Of a stretch of DNA of 64,000 nucleotides, positions 1 to 9,215 are shown piece after piece. Location of the stretch: NCBI GenBank assembly GCA_965218625.1, contig CBDCLG010000016.1:1-64000 (forward strand), written 5' to 3'. Origin of the DNA: Bin5 sp965218625. Its GTDB lineage: Bacteria; Chloroflexota; Anaerolineae; Caldilineales; Caldilineaceae. Positions within the stretch are counted from its first letter, which is position 1; the number at the start of each line of letters is the position of its first letter. The notes beneath the pieces are model-generated. The model made no database searches. It had not been told where the DNA came from and saw only the letters and a list, made by a program, of their open reading frames with translations. Made by a program: the position numbers and the translations under genes.

Positions 1-702
1 GCGGCTGTCCGAGCCGCGCAACACGGCCAGGAGGTCGCCGTCGGGCAGCGCAATCAGCGCTGTCTCGTTCCGATTGGACGCGATCAGTGAGACGTCGTTC
101 CAGGTGCGGCCATTATCCTGGGAGCGGACGACGTAGGCATTGTCGACCCTCTCCGTGCTCTGCGCACCACCCCAGGCATGGAAATTGTAGATGGGCGCGA
201 CCAGCGTGCCGTCCGCAAGCGATACGATCTTGCCGAAGGGGGAACCGGTGGGCAGGGAATCGATAGAGAGGGCGCGCATGGCTCCTCCCAGGTGAGGCCG
301 CCGTCGAATAGAGCGGGTGACCATGATTGGGATTGGTTTGCCGCTTGTCGAGTGAAAGCCGCCAACGTAGTTGCCTTCGGCGTCGTAGTTGTGCTGGCGG
401 TGGTAGAGGAGGACGAGCGTACCTTCTTTGGAGACGCCAAATGCTGCGTTGCGGTCGTCGACGTCGCTGTCTGCTATCAGGTAGGGCTGGCTCCATGTCA
501 GGCCGCCGTCGAGCGAGCGTATCAATTCCATCCGCCCCTCGAGTCCGAGATGGCCGGCGCCGCCGCGCACGGCGGCGACTGCCATGCCGTCATCGGTCAG
601 GTCCATGACGGGGAAGAGGCCCCCGTTCTGGTAGGCGAGTGTTTCGCGCGTGCCGGGGAGCGCACGGATGTCCAGGCTGCGGGTGGGTGTGGAAACTGTC
701 AC
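1..702 (-). CDS. Sialidase/BNR-repeat-like protein, 3' end cut by window edge
   Basis: The first 234 codons of an Asp-box protein of the sialidase-like beta-propeller superfamily, running off the left edge. Asp boxes are visible as SLDGGLTWSQP and SQDNGRTWNDV. The start is GTG at 702, chosen for an AGGAG ribosome site eight bases upstream and because the sequence downstream is family-like. Around 285-330 the reading frame briefly loses sense: the expected FDGGLTWEEP lies in another frame and the original frame then resumes, so two compensating indels are likely. No signal peptide is seen. It is the last visible member of a minus-strand cluster that also holds another sialidase-like gene. The substrate (sialic acid, another glycoside, or none) cannot be inferred. 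Confidence 0.7.
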   Translation of the reverse strand, partial: MTVSTPTRSLDIRALPGTRETLAYQNGGLFPVMDLTDDGMAVAAVRGGAGHLGLEGRMELIRSLDGGLTWSQPYLIADSDVDDRNAAFGVSKEGTLVLLYHRQHNYDAEGNYVGGFHSTSGKPIPIMVTRSIRRRPHLGGAMRALSIDSLPTGSPFGKIVSLADGTLVAPIYNFHAWGGAQSTERVDNAYVVRSQDNGRTWNDVSLIASNRNETALIALPDGDLLAVLRGSDSR

Positions 703-768
703 AGATGAGTCTCCTGTGGTAGGAACGGGACCGGGTCATCGGCGTAAGCGGAAGGCCGAGGCCCCGTT

Positions 769-1897
769 TCAGGCATTGAGCGTTGCGCGAACCAGCCACA
801 CGCTGTTGGTGTCGTCCATATCTTCGGGAATGCGGCGCCATCCGTTGGGCACACGGTCGTACATGTAGAGCAGCGTGTTCTCGTCCACCGCCACGACCTC
901 GGTATAGGATGTCGTCTGCTGGCGGGAGAGGTCTTCCGAGTAGATGATCTGTTCGTTCGGCAGGCGGCTGTTGTGGTGGGCGAGGATGTCGACCTGTTGC
1001 CAGCTCTGGCCGCTGCCGTCCGAATTCAGCCACAGGTAGAGGCCGGGGCGTCCGGCGGAGAGCGCGAGCGCGCCGTCTGCCATCACCGCCAGGCTGGGCT
1101 GGACTGAGAAGACGCCGGGCATGGCGACGGCGGGGGTCCAGGTGCGGCCTTCGTCGCTGCTCCAGGTCTGGCCCAGCGGCATGCGGCTCTCGACGCGGAA
1201 GACGCACATGATGCGTCCGTCGGGCATGCGGCAGATGGCAGACTCGCTCGGTCCGCCGTCGCCCGGCACGGGGCAGGCGGCGTCGGCGATGACCGAGCGC
1301 ACGGCCCAGTTGATGCCATCCTTTGACTCCACGGCCACAATCGAGTCGCGTTCGTCGCCTTCGAACTTGCCGTAGGTTGTCGCCAGGTAGGTGCCGTCTT
1401 CAAGCCACAGGGTCTGCCCGTTGAAGGTGAAGGTAACGACATCGAGGCCGGACTGGATGGAAGGGATGGGCGCCGGCATCCCTGTGATCTGGACGCCGCT
1501 GGCCACGTAGTCGAAGACGCGCTGGCCGGCGGGAAAGTGGTTGTGCGGCGCGCCGATGTCTCCTTTGCGGGCGGGGGCGAAGCTGGTAGGGCAGCAGGAT
1601 GCTGTCGCCGTCGTGCAGGTGAAGCAGCGTCTGGCCGCCGTCGCAGCAGACACGCGGCTCGTTCCAGGTGAGGCCGCCGTCCTGCGACCATGTGACCAGG
1701 TAGGGGACGCCCGACAGGTGGATGTCGGGCAGCGGCGAAATCGTGGACAGGAGGTCGCCGTTGGGCATCAGCCAGAGGTTGGGGAACCAGAAGTAGCCTT
1801 TGCGGCGGCCGACCAGGACGGGTTCGGACAGCGTGACGTTCAGGCCCTCCAACTCTACTGTTGCGGCGTCTGACCACGCGGTTGCTCTATCGGGCAT
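769..1897 (-). pseudogene. Sialidase/BNR-repeat-like protein with one frameshift
   Basis: A second Asp-box propeller protein. The N-terminal part starts at ATG 1897 and reads to about 1585 (box SQDGGLTWNEP). The rest continues in another frame to the stop at 769, with SSDEGRTWTPA and a weaker SDGSGQSWQQ. The switch falls in a run of five C residues (coding strand) near 1576. Removing one C would join LLPYQLRPA to RKGDIGAPHNHF in one continuous gene of about 375 residues. The gene is therefore either inactivated by slippage or intact with a consensus error. It ends 66 bases before the start of the neighbouring sialidase-like gene, in the same orientation, so the two are probably co-transcribed. 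Confidence 0.7.
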
Positions 1898-1942
1898 TGT
1901 TGTTTCCTCGTAAGGTGAAGCAGTTCTGTTCTGTGTCTGGCC

Positions 1943-3742
1943 TCAGCCGGTTGGCACGCTGATTTCGCCTTCGCCGCCGAGGTCTGCCGTGACCTGGGCG
2001 AAGCGATGGCCGTAGCGTTCCACTGTGTCAGCCGGCACTGGGTATTGCCGTCGAGCACGAATTCGGACGGCGCGTTGCCGTTTTGCGGGAGCAGGAAGAG
2101 CAGCGTGGCCTCCCTGAGCGTGTCGCCGGCGTTGATCGTGTAGGCGCTTTCCGGCTGCGTTGACCGTTGCCGTTCGGGCTGGTGATGGCGAGGCGGCGGC
2201 GGGCGCGTTCCCACGCGTTGATCTCTTCGCTTGTCCACCACTCCATGCCGAGGCTGCGGGCGTAGGCGACCGTCTCGCGAACGGAGCGTTCGCACTCCGG
2301 GTCTTCGAGATGGGATGGATGGTAGAGGGCATGGGCGACGCCGTAGCCGGCGTGGCACTGGTCGACAAGGGGGCGCATGAAGCCGTGCGGACAGACGACG
2401 GTGAAGTCCTGGGAGAGGAAGCAGAGGGCCAGGACGTCGATGAATTCGCCGCCCGGGCGGTCGTCCTCCATCGGCAGCCAGGGGTGGGACGTGCCGAAGG
2501 TGAAGCCCGGTCCCCGCGCGACTGCTCAATCTGGATGCCTTTGGCCTGGCACCAGTGGTAGAACTCGAGGCGGCCCTGCCAGGCGAGGCCGTGGTTCTTG
2601 TTGGAGACGATGTCGGTGAGGCCGGTCTCGTAGCAGAGCGCGTCGTGCTGCCAGTCGAAGTCCATCTGGCTCCAGCGGCGGTCCTCGCGCAGCGGCGCGT
2701 TGCCGGTGGCGTAGTGGAGGGCGATTTCGGAGGTGGACTGGATGAGTGTGTCGTAGAATTCGCGGCGGTAGCCGGGCACGGGCATCGTACACCAGGTCGG
2801 AGGGACGCCGAGCTCCTGCAGGAGGTCGAAGAGAGTCCAGCCGAGGTTTACGCGGTTTCCGTCGGAATCGTGGGACATGTGGGCAATCGAAGAGAGCCCG
2901 CGGGGCCAGTACCAGAGGACGGGCAGGGTCTCGCCGGCGCTGCTGAGCAGGTGAAAGATGGCGCGCAGGAGCAGCTCGCGCAGGACGTCCGCCATTGGCG
3001 ACAGCAAGACGCGGGCGATTGTACTGGGTCCTGCCCTCCTGGTCTGATTCGGCGCCGGAGTAGTAGAGATCGTCGATGTCGTCGATCCGGATGAGGTCGC
3101 CGTCTCTGTCCGGGTCGAGGATGGAGGCTGCGGGGGCCCCTGCCGACTCGCGCGGCGGTAGCGGTTTGACCGTCTTCCCCTGGTGGATGTGGAGAACGGA
3201 GGTGATCAGGTCGGGGGCGAAGAGAATGGTGCGGCCGCGGCCGGATTGATGGGCTACGATGGCATCGAGCATTGCGCCTTCGGACTGCAGGGGCGGTTGC
3301 TGAGGCTCGACCTGGGCCAGCACGGTCCCGCGGGTGGCGGACACACGGCTGCCGCCAAAGATATGGGTCTCCCGGCCCAGTCCGCCGGTGATCGGGTGGG
3401 GCGCGTGCGGCGGCTGCAGGTAGCCGTCTTCGAGGAGGCCATCGGTACGGACGCCGAAGAGCTCGTCCATGCCGGAGGCGCCGGCGATCCGATCAGGTTG
3501 CCGCCTTTGCGGACAGATTCGGCCGCGCCTTCTTTCTGGTCGGCGTTCAGGTCAAGGTCCTGTGCCAGGATAATCAGCGTTGGCGGCGGCTGGAGAGAGC
3601 TGTCGGTCAAAGCCTGCGGCGGCAGCAGGGTAAAGGGGATGCCGGCGTGGCGCAGATCTCGCCGATATATGGGGAGGCGTAAGCGGGCAGCTCGCCGTTT
3701 GCCCCTGCGCGGCTGTTCGGGATTGGCTATGACTCCGATCAT
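1943..3742 (-). pseudogene. Polysaccharide-deacetylase-like protein, heavily frameshifted
   Basis: A roughly 600-residue protein whose sense sequence is scattered over all three frames. It starts MIGVIANPEQP at 3742, continues with segments such as GELPAYASPYIGEI and GIPFTLLPPQAL, then MDELFGVRTDGLLEDGYL, then a block with HMSHDSDGN near 2880, and ends near 1943. Frame changes occur near 3700, 3665, 3485, 3010, 2525, 2170 and 2040. The HDSDG motif, later HYATGN and KNHGL, suggest a metal-dependent deacetylase fold of the NodB type preceded by an unassigned alpha/beta domain; this assignment is tentative. With about seven frameshifts the gene cannot be functional as written. It is either a true pseudogene or sits in poor consensus sequence. 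Confidence 0.55.
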
Positions 3743-3761
3743 TTGGTCTGTCTCCTTATTC

Positions 3762-3788
3762 GCCGCGGGCCCTTGGGTGGCCCGCGGC
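3762..3788. other. Intergenic stem-loop between deacetylase-like and SUMF1-like genes
   Basis: A perfect 10-base-pair inverted repeat, GCCGCGGGCC and GGCCCGCGGC, encloses a seven-base loop. It lies between the start of the deacetylase-like gene and the stop of the SUMF1-like gene, both on the minus strand. No T-run follows on either strand, so it is not a clear intrinsic terminator. It may act as an mRNA-processing or stabilising element. Confidence 0.5.
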
Positions 3789-3852
3789 CGGCATCCGAGT
3801 TGCGGCGGCCCTGGTCAGAGGCAAGGAGTGCGGCGGCCACCAGGCGCGAGCA

Positions 3853-4603
3853 TCAGGCATCGCGAGCGCAGCGGAAGCCGATGTGGCGGCGGCGCATCTG
3901 CGGGAAGCGGTCGAAGCGGGCGGCGCAGCGGGCGCGGTCGGCGATGCTGTACCAGGAGCCGCCGCGCAGGGCGCGATGGGCGTCATAGTGGACGACCGGC
4001 TTGGTGCAGAGCGGATTGGCGGTCGGGCCGTGCAGGTAGTAGTCGGGCGAGTAGCGGTCCTGGCACCATTCCCAGACGTTGCCGACCGTGTCACAGACGC
4101 CGTAGGGGCTGACGTTGCCGGCGGCGGTGAACTGGTCCACCGGCGTCGGGTGGCCTACGCCCGATTCCCGCGTATTGGCCCGATCGGGTTCCCATTCGTT
4201 GCCCCAGGGCCAGTGGCGGCCGTCGGCGCCGCGGGCGGCCTTTTCCCATTCGGCTTCGGTCGGCAGGCGCAGGCCGGCCCAGGCGGCATAGGCCTCGGCG
4301 TCCCAGTGGGTGATGCCGACGACCGGCTGGCTGGGACCGGTGAAGCGGGGATCGTCCCAGCGGAGGACGCGTGCAGGTCTCCTCCAGAAAGCGGGCGTAC
4401 TGGGCGACGGTGACGGGATATTGGCTGATGTAGAAGGTGTCCAGGTGGATGGAGCGCTGCGGGCCCTCGTCGTGAAAGCGGGTGATGCGCCAGCCGCGTT
4501 CCCGTGCAATCGATTTTGCAGCGGCGCCGTCGGTCCCCATTAGGAATTCGCCGCCGGAGATTGGCAATAACGTCGATCCGTCCTTGTTCTCTATTCTCGC
4601 CAC
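3853..4603 (-). pseudogene. SUMF1/FGE-fold protein with one frameshift
   Basis: Formylglycine-generating-enzyme-like (SUMF1 fold) protein of about 250 residues. The N-terminal part, from ATG 4603, has the family hallmarks ISGGEFLMGTDG and ISQYPVTVAQYARFLEE. Near 4375 the frame changes, and the rest carries LRLPTEAEWEKAARG, VGNVWEWCQDRY, ALRGGSWYS and HIGFRCAR. In true FGE the active-site cysteines follow the GGS motif (GGSxxCxxxxC). Here that segment reads GGSWYSIADRARC, three residues shorter and without the cysteine pair. Sulfatase maturation is therefore unlikely even if the frame is repaired, and no sulfatase gene is present. Many SUMF1-fold proteins lacking these cysteines have other or unknown roles. 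Confidence 0.75.
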
Positions 4604-4688
4604 GGCTATGAGTTCCTTCCTATTGGGAACTATACGGTTGAATCGCCAGAGAGTTTTCGCTAGTAACTAGCAAGAGCAAGACTGCGCC

Positions 4689-5048
4689 TCAACTCTCGCC
4701 GTTCGCTTTCTTAAGTTCTGAAATGATATCGTTTAGATTAGATGATCTTAAGGCAGAAACAACCCATTTTGCCGTCCAGCCCAGAAAGAACAAGAAAAGC
4801 ATAATGAAGACTGCCTGCCAGACTGGGGCGTCGACCCCGTACTTGGGTTCAAATCTTGCAGTTGCCAGGGCAAGAAGGAATGAACATGCCGCGGAGAATG
4901 GGCCAATCCATCGTGCCTTACTTTCAAAGGCACTCCTGTGCCTTATCAAACAGAGTTCAATCTTGTCTTCTGTGGTTACAATTATTCTCTGTTTGATATT
5001 GGTATGTATAACAGAACTCTGTAATTCGTCTGCAATCGAGATAGACAC
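4689..5048 (-). CDS. Small two-helix membrane protein, hypothetical
   Basis: A 119-residue protein I do not recognise. It starts at GTG 5048, 19 bases after the stop of the zinc-ribbon gene, so the two probably form one transcript. An N-terminal polar half of about 45 residues is followed by two hydrophobic segments (around 50-64 and 76-96) separated by a short polar turn, and a charged C-terminus ending KKANGES. The gene is AT-richer than its neighbours, which suggests it is accessory. No catalytic motif is visible. Confidence 0.55.
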   Translation of the reverse strand: MSISIADELQSSVIHTNIKQRIIVTTEDKIELCLIRHRSAFESKARWIGPFSAACSFLLALATARFEPKYGVDAPVWQAVFIMLFLFFLGWTAKWVVSALRSSNLNDIISELKKANGES

Positions 5049-5067
5049 TTCATGTTAACATTCGCTC

Positions 5068-5355
5068 TCAGGCATCGACTTCCTCCGCCGCGTCTTCCGA
5101 CAGGAGCCCAAGCTTACCTAAGCTATGCTGAGAGACAAACCCGCAATTGTTGCATAGAAGGACCGCAACAGGTATAGATGGCCCCGACAGCTCGATTTCT
5201 TGCGTGGCATTTTGGATTACGTTTACGAAGTAACCCGGAGCAAGTTGAAACTTGTCGTTGTTACACATTGGACATATGGCTTTGACTTTCTTGCTTTCCA
5301 GCGCTGCTACAATTTCCTTAGAACGCTCTTCAGATAGTGGTATTAGTTCAGACAT
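5068..5355 (-). CDS. Small zinc-ribbon protein, hypothetical
   Basis: A 95-residue cytosolic protein with one probable zinc ribbon. CPMCNN (around residue 29) and CNNCG (around residue 69) supply two CxxC knuckles. ATG 5355 was chosen over an in-frame upstream start because GGAGG lies nine bases before it. The segment between the knuckles contains PVAVLLCNNCGF, typical of small stand-alone zinc-ribbon proteins of unknown role. It precedes the membrane protein ending at 4689 and may be expressed with it. No partner can be named. Confidence 0.6.
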   Translation of the reverse strand: MSELIPLSEERSKEIVAALESKKVKAICPMCNNDKFQLAPGYFVNVIQNATQEIELSGPSIPVAVLLCNNCGFVSQHSLGKLGLLSEDAAEEVDA

Positions 5356-5669
5356 TGTAGTTATCCTCCTCCCCTCCACTTAGTGAGCAGGTCCGGTGCT
5401 CTCTGCCAACAACAGGCAGATTCTAACACAACATTGCCAATTCTGGAGTACTTCATAGCCAGGCCCTACGCTCTGCCCCGAGCTTCTTTGGAACCTAGAC
5501 TGAAACGGTACTTGAAGTGTGCGGAAAATGTTTCAAGGCGAGTCCTATTGCTGTCAGGCAAGGAATTGCCACTGCAATACTAAATTACTCGGCGACCTCG
5601 GATGTCGTTCGAGAAACAAGCCGAATTGTTTCTGTCCTCTCACCCACGGTGCCGGTACCTGATACCGAA
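5356..5669. other. Gene-free spacer
   Basis: About 310 bases separate the zinc-ribbon gene from the end of the aminotransferase gene. A 66-codon plus-strand frame here lacks a ribosome site and any family resemblance. I see no terminator hairpin, promoter or RNA gene. Confidence 0.4.
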
Positions 5670-6986
5670 TCAAGTGCCTAGGTCCCGTTGAACTGGGCTT
5701 GAGGCGCTCTCCGAGTAGTGCAGCGCGACCTTGCGCATGGCGGCGGCGATGTCCTTTGCGTCCTGTTCGGTGAAGGAGTTGCGGAAGAGGATGAAGCCGG
5801 TGCGGGGCAGGACGCGCTCGGTGTGGGGAAGATGGAGCGCGTTGTAGTCGATGCGGCGGTTGCCCTGTTCGTCGACGAAGGGGTAGCGGGACTGGCCGTA
5901 GGTGTCTTCGTCGGCGAAGACCGGGTACTTGTAGAGCGGGCGGCCCTGGATGTAGGGCCCGTGGCAGTCGGGGATGCCCTCGGCCCGGACCGCCTCGGTG
6001 AACTCTTCGGAGGAGATGCCGGCCTCGGCTTCGTCCACGGTATAGGCGTAGGTGTAGTAGGCGCTGCGGTCTGCGGGGTGCACCTTCTGGATTTTGAAGC
6101 CGGGCAGCTGGGGCACGACCTCGTCGAGGATGGCGGCGGTGCGGCGGCGCACGCGGGTGGCCTCTTCCCAGCGGTCGAACTGGGCGAGGCCGACGGCGGC
6201 GTGCAGGTCGGTCATGGGGTGGAAGTCGCCGAGGAAGGCGTATCCCTGTCTGCCGCCGCGGCGGAAGGAGGTCGGCGCGAGCGAGCTGCGCAGGGCGCTG
6301 TCCATCTCGGAGCCTTTGCGGGAGAAGCCCATGGCGCGGCGGGCCAGCGCTTCGTCGTTGGTGATGATCATGCCGCCCTGGTCGGTGGTCAGGGTCTTGC
6401 CGCCGAGCGAGAAGCAGCCGATATCGCCGATCATGCCGACCAGCTGGCCGCGATACTCGGCGAGGTGGGCCTGGGAGCAGTCCTCGATCACGGGCAGATC
6501 GTGGGCGCGGGCGATTTCGAGGATCGGGCCCATGTCGCAGGGGTTGCCGCAGAGATGGACGGCGAGGATGGCACGCGTCCGGTCCGTGATGCGGCGCTCG
6601 ATGTCGGCCGGGTCGCTGTTCAAGGTCTCCGGGTCCCAGTCGGCGAAGACGGGGATGGCGTTGTGGAGCATGATGCCCAGCACGGAGCCGATGTCGGTGG
6701 TGGGCGTGGTGATGATCTCATCACCGGGATCTGGGTTGACGGCGGCGACGGCGGCGTGGATTGAGCCGGTGCCGGTGCTGGTGGCGACGGCATACTGTGC
6801 GCCGTGGCGGGTGGCGAAGGCGTCGGCGAAGGCGCGTACTTTGAAGCCGGAGCGCCAGCCGTCGGTGGCGTTGTCCATGACCTCCATCAGATGGCGCCGC
6901 TCCTCGTCGCCGAAGATCCACTTGGGGCCAAAGGGTGTGCTGCGCAGCGGTTCGCCGCCGTCGATTGCGAGCTGTTCGGCTGTCAT
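5670..6986 (-). CDS. DegT/DnrJ/EryC1/StrS-family aminotransferase
   Basis: A 438-residue fold-type I PLP enzyme of the DegT/StrS family. These typically transaminate keto-sugars or make an amino-substituted ring compound. The PLP-binding Asp lies in VIEDCSQAH (Asp169) and the Schiff-base Lys in SLGGKTLTTDQGG (Lys197). Length and motifs are complete. ATG 6986 has AAAGGAAG six bases upstream. The gene follows a sialidase-like gene by 36 bases and is the last gene of a minus-strand run that begins with a peptide-type ABC transporter. It may therefore act on the imported compound. The exact substrate is unknown, and an AHBA-synthase-like role is also possible. Confidence 0.9.
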   Translation of the reverse strand: MTAEQLAIDGGEPLRSTPFGPKWIFGDEERRHLMEVMDNATDGWRSGFKVRAFADAFATRHGAQYAVATSTGTGSIHAAVAAVNPDPGDEIITTPTTDIGSVLGIMLHNAIPVFADWDPETLNSDPADIERRITDRTRAILAVHLCGNPCDMGPILEIARAHDLPVIEDCSQAHLAEYRGQLVGMIGDIGCFSLGGKTLTTDQGGMIITNDEALARRAMGFSRKGSEMDSALRSSLAPTSFRRGGRQGYAFLGDFHPMTDLHAAVGLAQFDRWEEATRVRRRTAAILDEVVPQLPGFKIQKVHPADRSAYYTYAYTVDEAEAGISSEEFTEAVRAEGIPDCHGPYIQGRPLYKYPVFADEDTYGQSRYPFVDEQGNRRIDYNALHLPHTERVLPRTGFILFRNSFTEQDAKDIAAAMRKVALHYSESASSPVQRDLGT

Positions 6987-7022
6987 TGCGACTTCCTTTC
7001 CCGCTCCTGAGCGGGGCTGCGT

Positions 7023-8147
7023 TCAGAGCTCATCTATGCGCCATTTTGTATAGGCGGCGTGGCAGACGCCGTCTTCGAGCGTGATCCAGTAGCAGGTGAA
7101 GAGGCTGCCGTCGTCGAACTGGACGGTGATGGGATAGCCGACGTCGGAGCCGCCGCTGTGTCTGGGGTGGTCGGGCCACATGGGGGAGGCCGTGCCGGCG
7201 TCGTCGCGCATGATGATCGTGTTGTCGGTATCCCACGTCTTGCCGTTGTCTTCGCTGAGGACGAGGCGGATGCCCATCGGGTCCCAGCGGTAGGTGACGG
7301 CGCAGAGGATGCGGCCATCCTGCAGGCGCAGGAGGTGGGGCGGGTAGCCTCTGATATCGGTGCGCAGCGGCTGGGACCAGCTGAGGCCGCCGTCTTCGGA
7401 CCAGCTTTCGAGCAGGTAGCCGCTGGAGAGGCTGCCGGGCGTGGCGTGGCGGATGTGTGCGAGGACCGTGCCGGGTGCCGTCTCGATGAAGCAGGTCTCG
7501 TCGCCCTTGACGCTGGAGACGCTGGAGCTGAGGGGGATGAGACGCCAGTTGTCGCCGTCGGGGTCGGAGCGCCAGACGAATACCTGGCCGCGTTCGCCTT
7601 CCTGGTCGCTGGCGTAGACGGGCAGGAGGATATTGCCGGCCTGGAGGCGGGTCCAGCGGGGGAAGGCGGTCATCCAGCTGAAGCCGGGAACGAGCCAGTC
7701 GCGGCGGTCCCAGGTCTTGCCCTGGTCGTGCGAACGCATGACGAAGAGCTTGGGCATGCCGACGAGCAGGTCCTGGCCGGTGTTGTTGGGGTGCGGGCGG
7801 ACGGAGAGGCCCATTTCTTCGGCTTCGGCGGCGCGCGCTGTAGGCCAGACTTCGAAGCCGACGGTACCGGCGGCGAGGTAGCTGCCGTCGGGCTGGACGT
7901 CGGCGTAGCGGTCGTACTGTTCGCGCGGGAGGGCGCCGGGCCAGGCGAGCGGGATGGTCTGGTCGTTGGTCTCGGTGAAGGTCTCGCCCTGGTCTTCGGA
8001 GACGAGCACGACCCAATCGGCGAGCCCGAAGTGGTCGGCGAAGGGGGAGGAGACGACGCCGACGGTCAGGCGTCCGTCGGGCAGGAGCTGGGGGACGGGG
8101 CCGAGGGCGTAGCGGTCGGGACGTCTGTAGAGGATGCCGTGCTGCAT
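7023..8147 (-). CDS. Sialidase/BNR-repeat-like protein
   Basis: An intact 374-residue Asp-box beta-propeller protein. Four boxes are visible: SEDQGETF, SHDQGKTW, SEDGGLSW and SEDNGKTW, spaced as in sialidase-like propellers. ATG 8147 was preferred to a longer upstream start because GGAGA lies six bases before it and the extra N-terminal residues look non-coding. There is no signal peptide, so it is probably cytosolic, unlike classical secreted sialidases. It lies 78 bases after the DppC-like permease gene and just before the DegT aminotransferase, implying shared transcription. Enzymatic activity is inferred only from the fold. The arginine triad of true sialidases could not be confirmed. Confidence 0.8.
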   Translation of the reverse strand: MQHGILYRRPDRYALGPVPQLLPDGRLTVGVVSSPFADHFGLADWVVLVSEDQGETFTETNDQTIPLAWPGALPREQYDRYADVQPDGSYLAAGTVGFEVWPTARAAEAEEMGLSVRPHPNNTGQDLLVGMPKLFVMRSHDQGKTWDRRDWLVPGFSWMTAFPRWTRLQAGNILLPVYASDQEGERGQVFVWRSDPDGDNWRLIPLSSSVSSVKGDETCFIETAPGTVLAHIRHATPGSLSSGYLLESWSEDGGLSWSQPLRTDIRGYPPHLLRLQDGRILCAVTYRWDPMGIRLVLSEDNGKTWDTDNTIIMRDDAGTASPMWPDHPRHSGGSDVGYPITVQFDDGSLFTCYWITLEDGVCHAAYTKWRIDEL

Positions 8148-8225
8148 GAACAGTCTCCGTGCTGTGTGGGCGGTGGGTGGAGCGCTGCGGGGCTGCAGGC
8201 CGCAGGCGGCCGGCTGCCGCATTGA

Positions 8226-9128
8226 TCATCTGCGGCGGCGCGGGTCGAGAATGTCGCGCAGGGCGTCGCCGATGAGGTTGAGCGAAATGACTGTCAGGAC
8301 CAGGACGGTGCCGGGCGGAATCCAGAACCACCAGAACTGGCGGATGCGGGTAACCTGGTTGGCTTCCTGGATGATATTGCCCCAGCTGGGGGTCGGCTGC
8401 TGCACGCCGAGGCCGAGGAAGCTGAGGCCGGCTTCGGCGATGATGATGGCGCCGATGTTGAGCGTCATGTTGACCAGCACCAGGTGCATGACGTTGGGCA
8501 GGACATGACGCTGGACGATGCCCCAGTTTGTTCTGCCGATGGAGCGGGCGGCGAGCGTGTAGTCGAGCTCGCGGATCGAGAGCACCTGGCCGCGAAAGAT
8601 ACGTGTATCGGCGAACCAGCCGAGCAGACCCATTGCGACCAGGAGGACAACTGGGGAGGGGCCGTAGGCGCCGACCAGGATCAGGAGGAGGAAGATCTGG
8701 GGGATGGTGAGCATAATGTCGACGAAGCGCTGGATCAGAAAGTCGACTGCGCCGCCGAAGAAGCCGGATATTGCCCCCATCACCAGGCCGATGGCGGTGC
8801 GGATGATGACGGCGGAGAGGCCGATGAGGAGGGAGACGCGACCGCCGTAGAGGATGCGGGTATAGAGGTCGCGTCCGGTGTTATCGGTCCCGAGCAGATG
8901 GTCTGCGCTGGGCGGTTTGCGGATTGCCCGGATATCGATCTCCTCGAATCCGTAGGGGGTCACGAGTGGGGCAAGGATGACCAGCAGGGTGATCACAACC
9001 ATATAGACGAAGCCGGCGACAGCGCCAGGGTTCTTCATGAAGAGACGGATGTTTTGCGCGGCAAGGGAGGGTCTCTCGGGGAGAATCTGCTGCGCTTTAT
9101 CCGAAGACGCGTTGGCCTGAACGCTCAT
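8226..9128 (-). CDS. Peptide-type ABC transporter permease, DppC-like
   Basis: A 300-residue inner-membrane permease of the oligopeptide/nickel class. The N-terminus has the family LGTDNTGRDLYTRILYGGR motif, followed by about six hydrophobic helices. The cytoplasmic coupling loop near residue 190 includes YTLAARSIGRTNWGIVQRH. The C-terminus, NLIGDALRDILDPRRRR, is the canonical DppC ending. It lies 87 bases after the DppB-like gene. No ATPase gene of the DppD/DppF type is found in the cluster, so energy coupling must come from an ATPase encoded elsewhere. Confidence 0.92.
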   Translation of the reverse strand: MSVQANASSDKAQQILPERPSLAAQNIRLFMKNPGAVAGFVYMVVITLLVILAPLVTPYGFEEIDIRAIRKPPSADHLLGTDNTGRDLYTRILYGGRVSLLIGLSAVIIRTAIGLVMGAISGFFGGAVDFLIQRFVDIMLTIPQIFLLLILVGAYGPSPVVLLVAMGLLGWFADTRIFRGQVLSIRELDYTLAARSIGRTNWGIVQRHVLPNVMHLVLVNMTLNIGAIIIAEAGLSFLGLGVQQPTPSWGNIIQEANQVTRIRQFWWFWIPPGTVLVLTVISLNLIGDALRDILDPRRRR

Positions 9129-9215
9129 GCTGGTCTCTTGCTCCTGTCGTTCGACGATGCTGGCTCAAGGGGGGCGGAATCGGGCAAAGGTGCAATGGAG
9201 TTGAAGACGGGGTGG

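Noticed and set aside
5383..5583. A 66-codon plus-strand gene
   Set aside because: No ribosome site, no recognisable domain, and it lies in a spacer between minus-strand genes.
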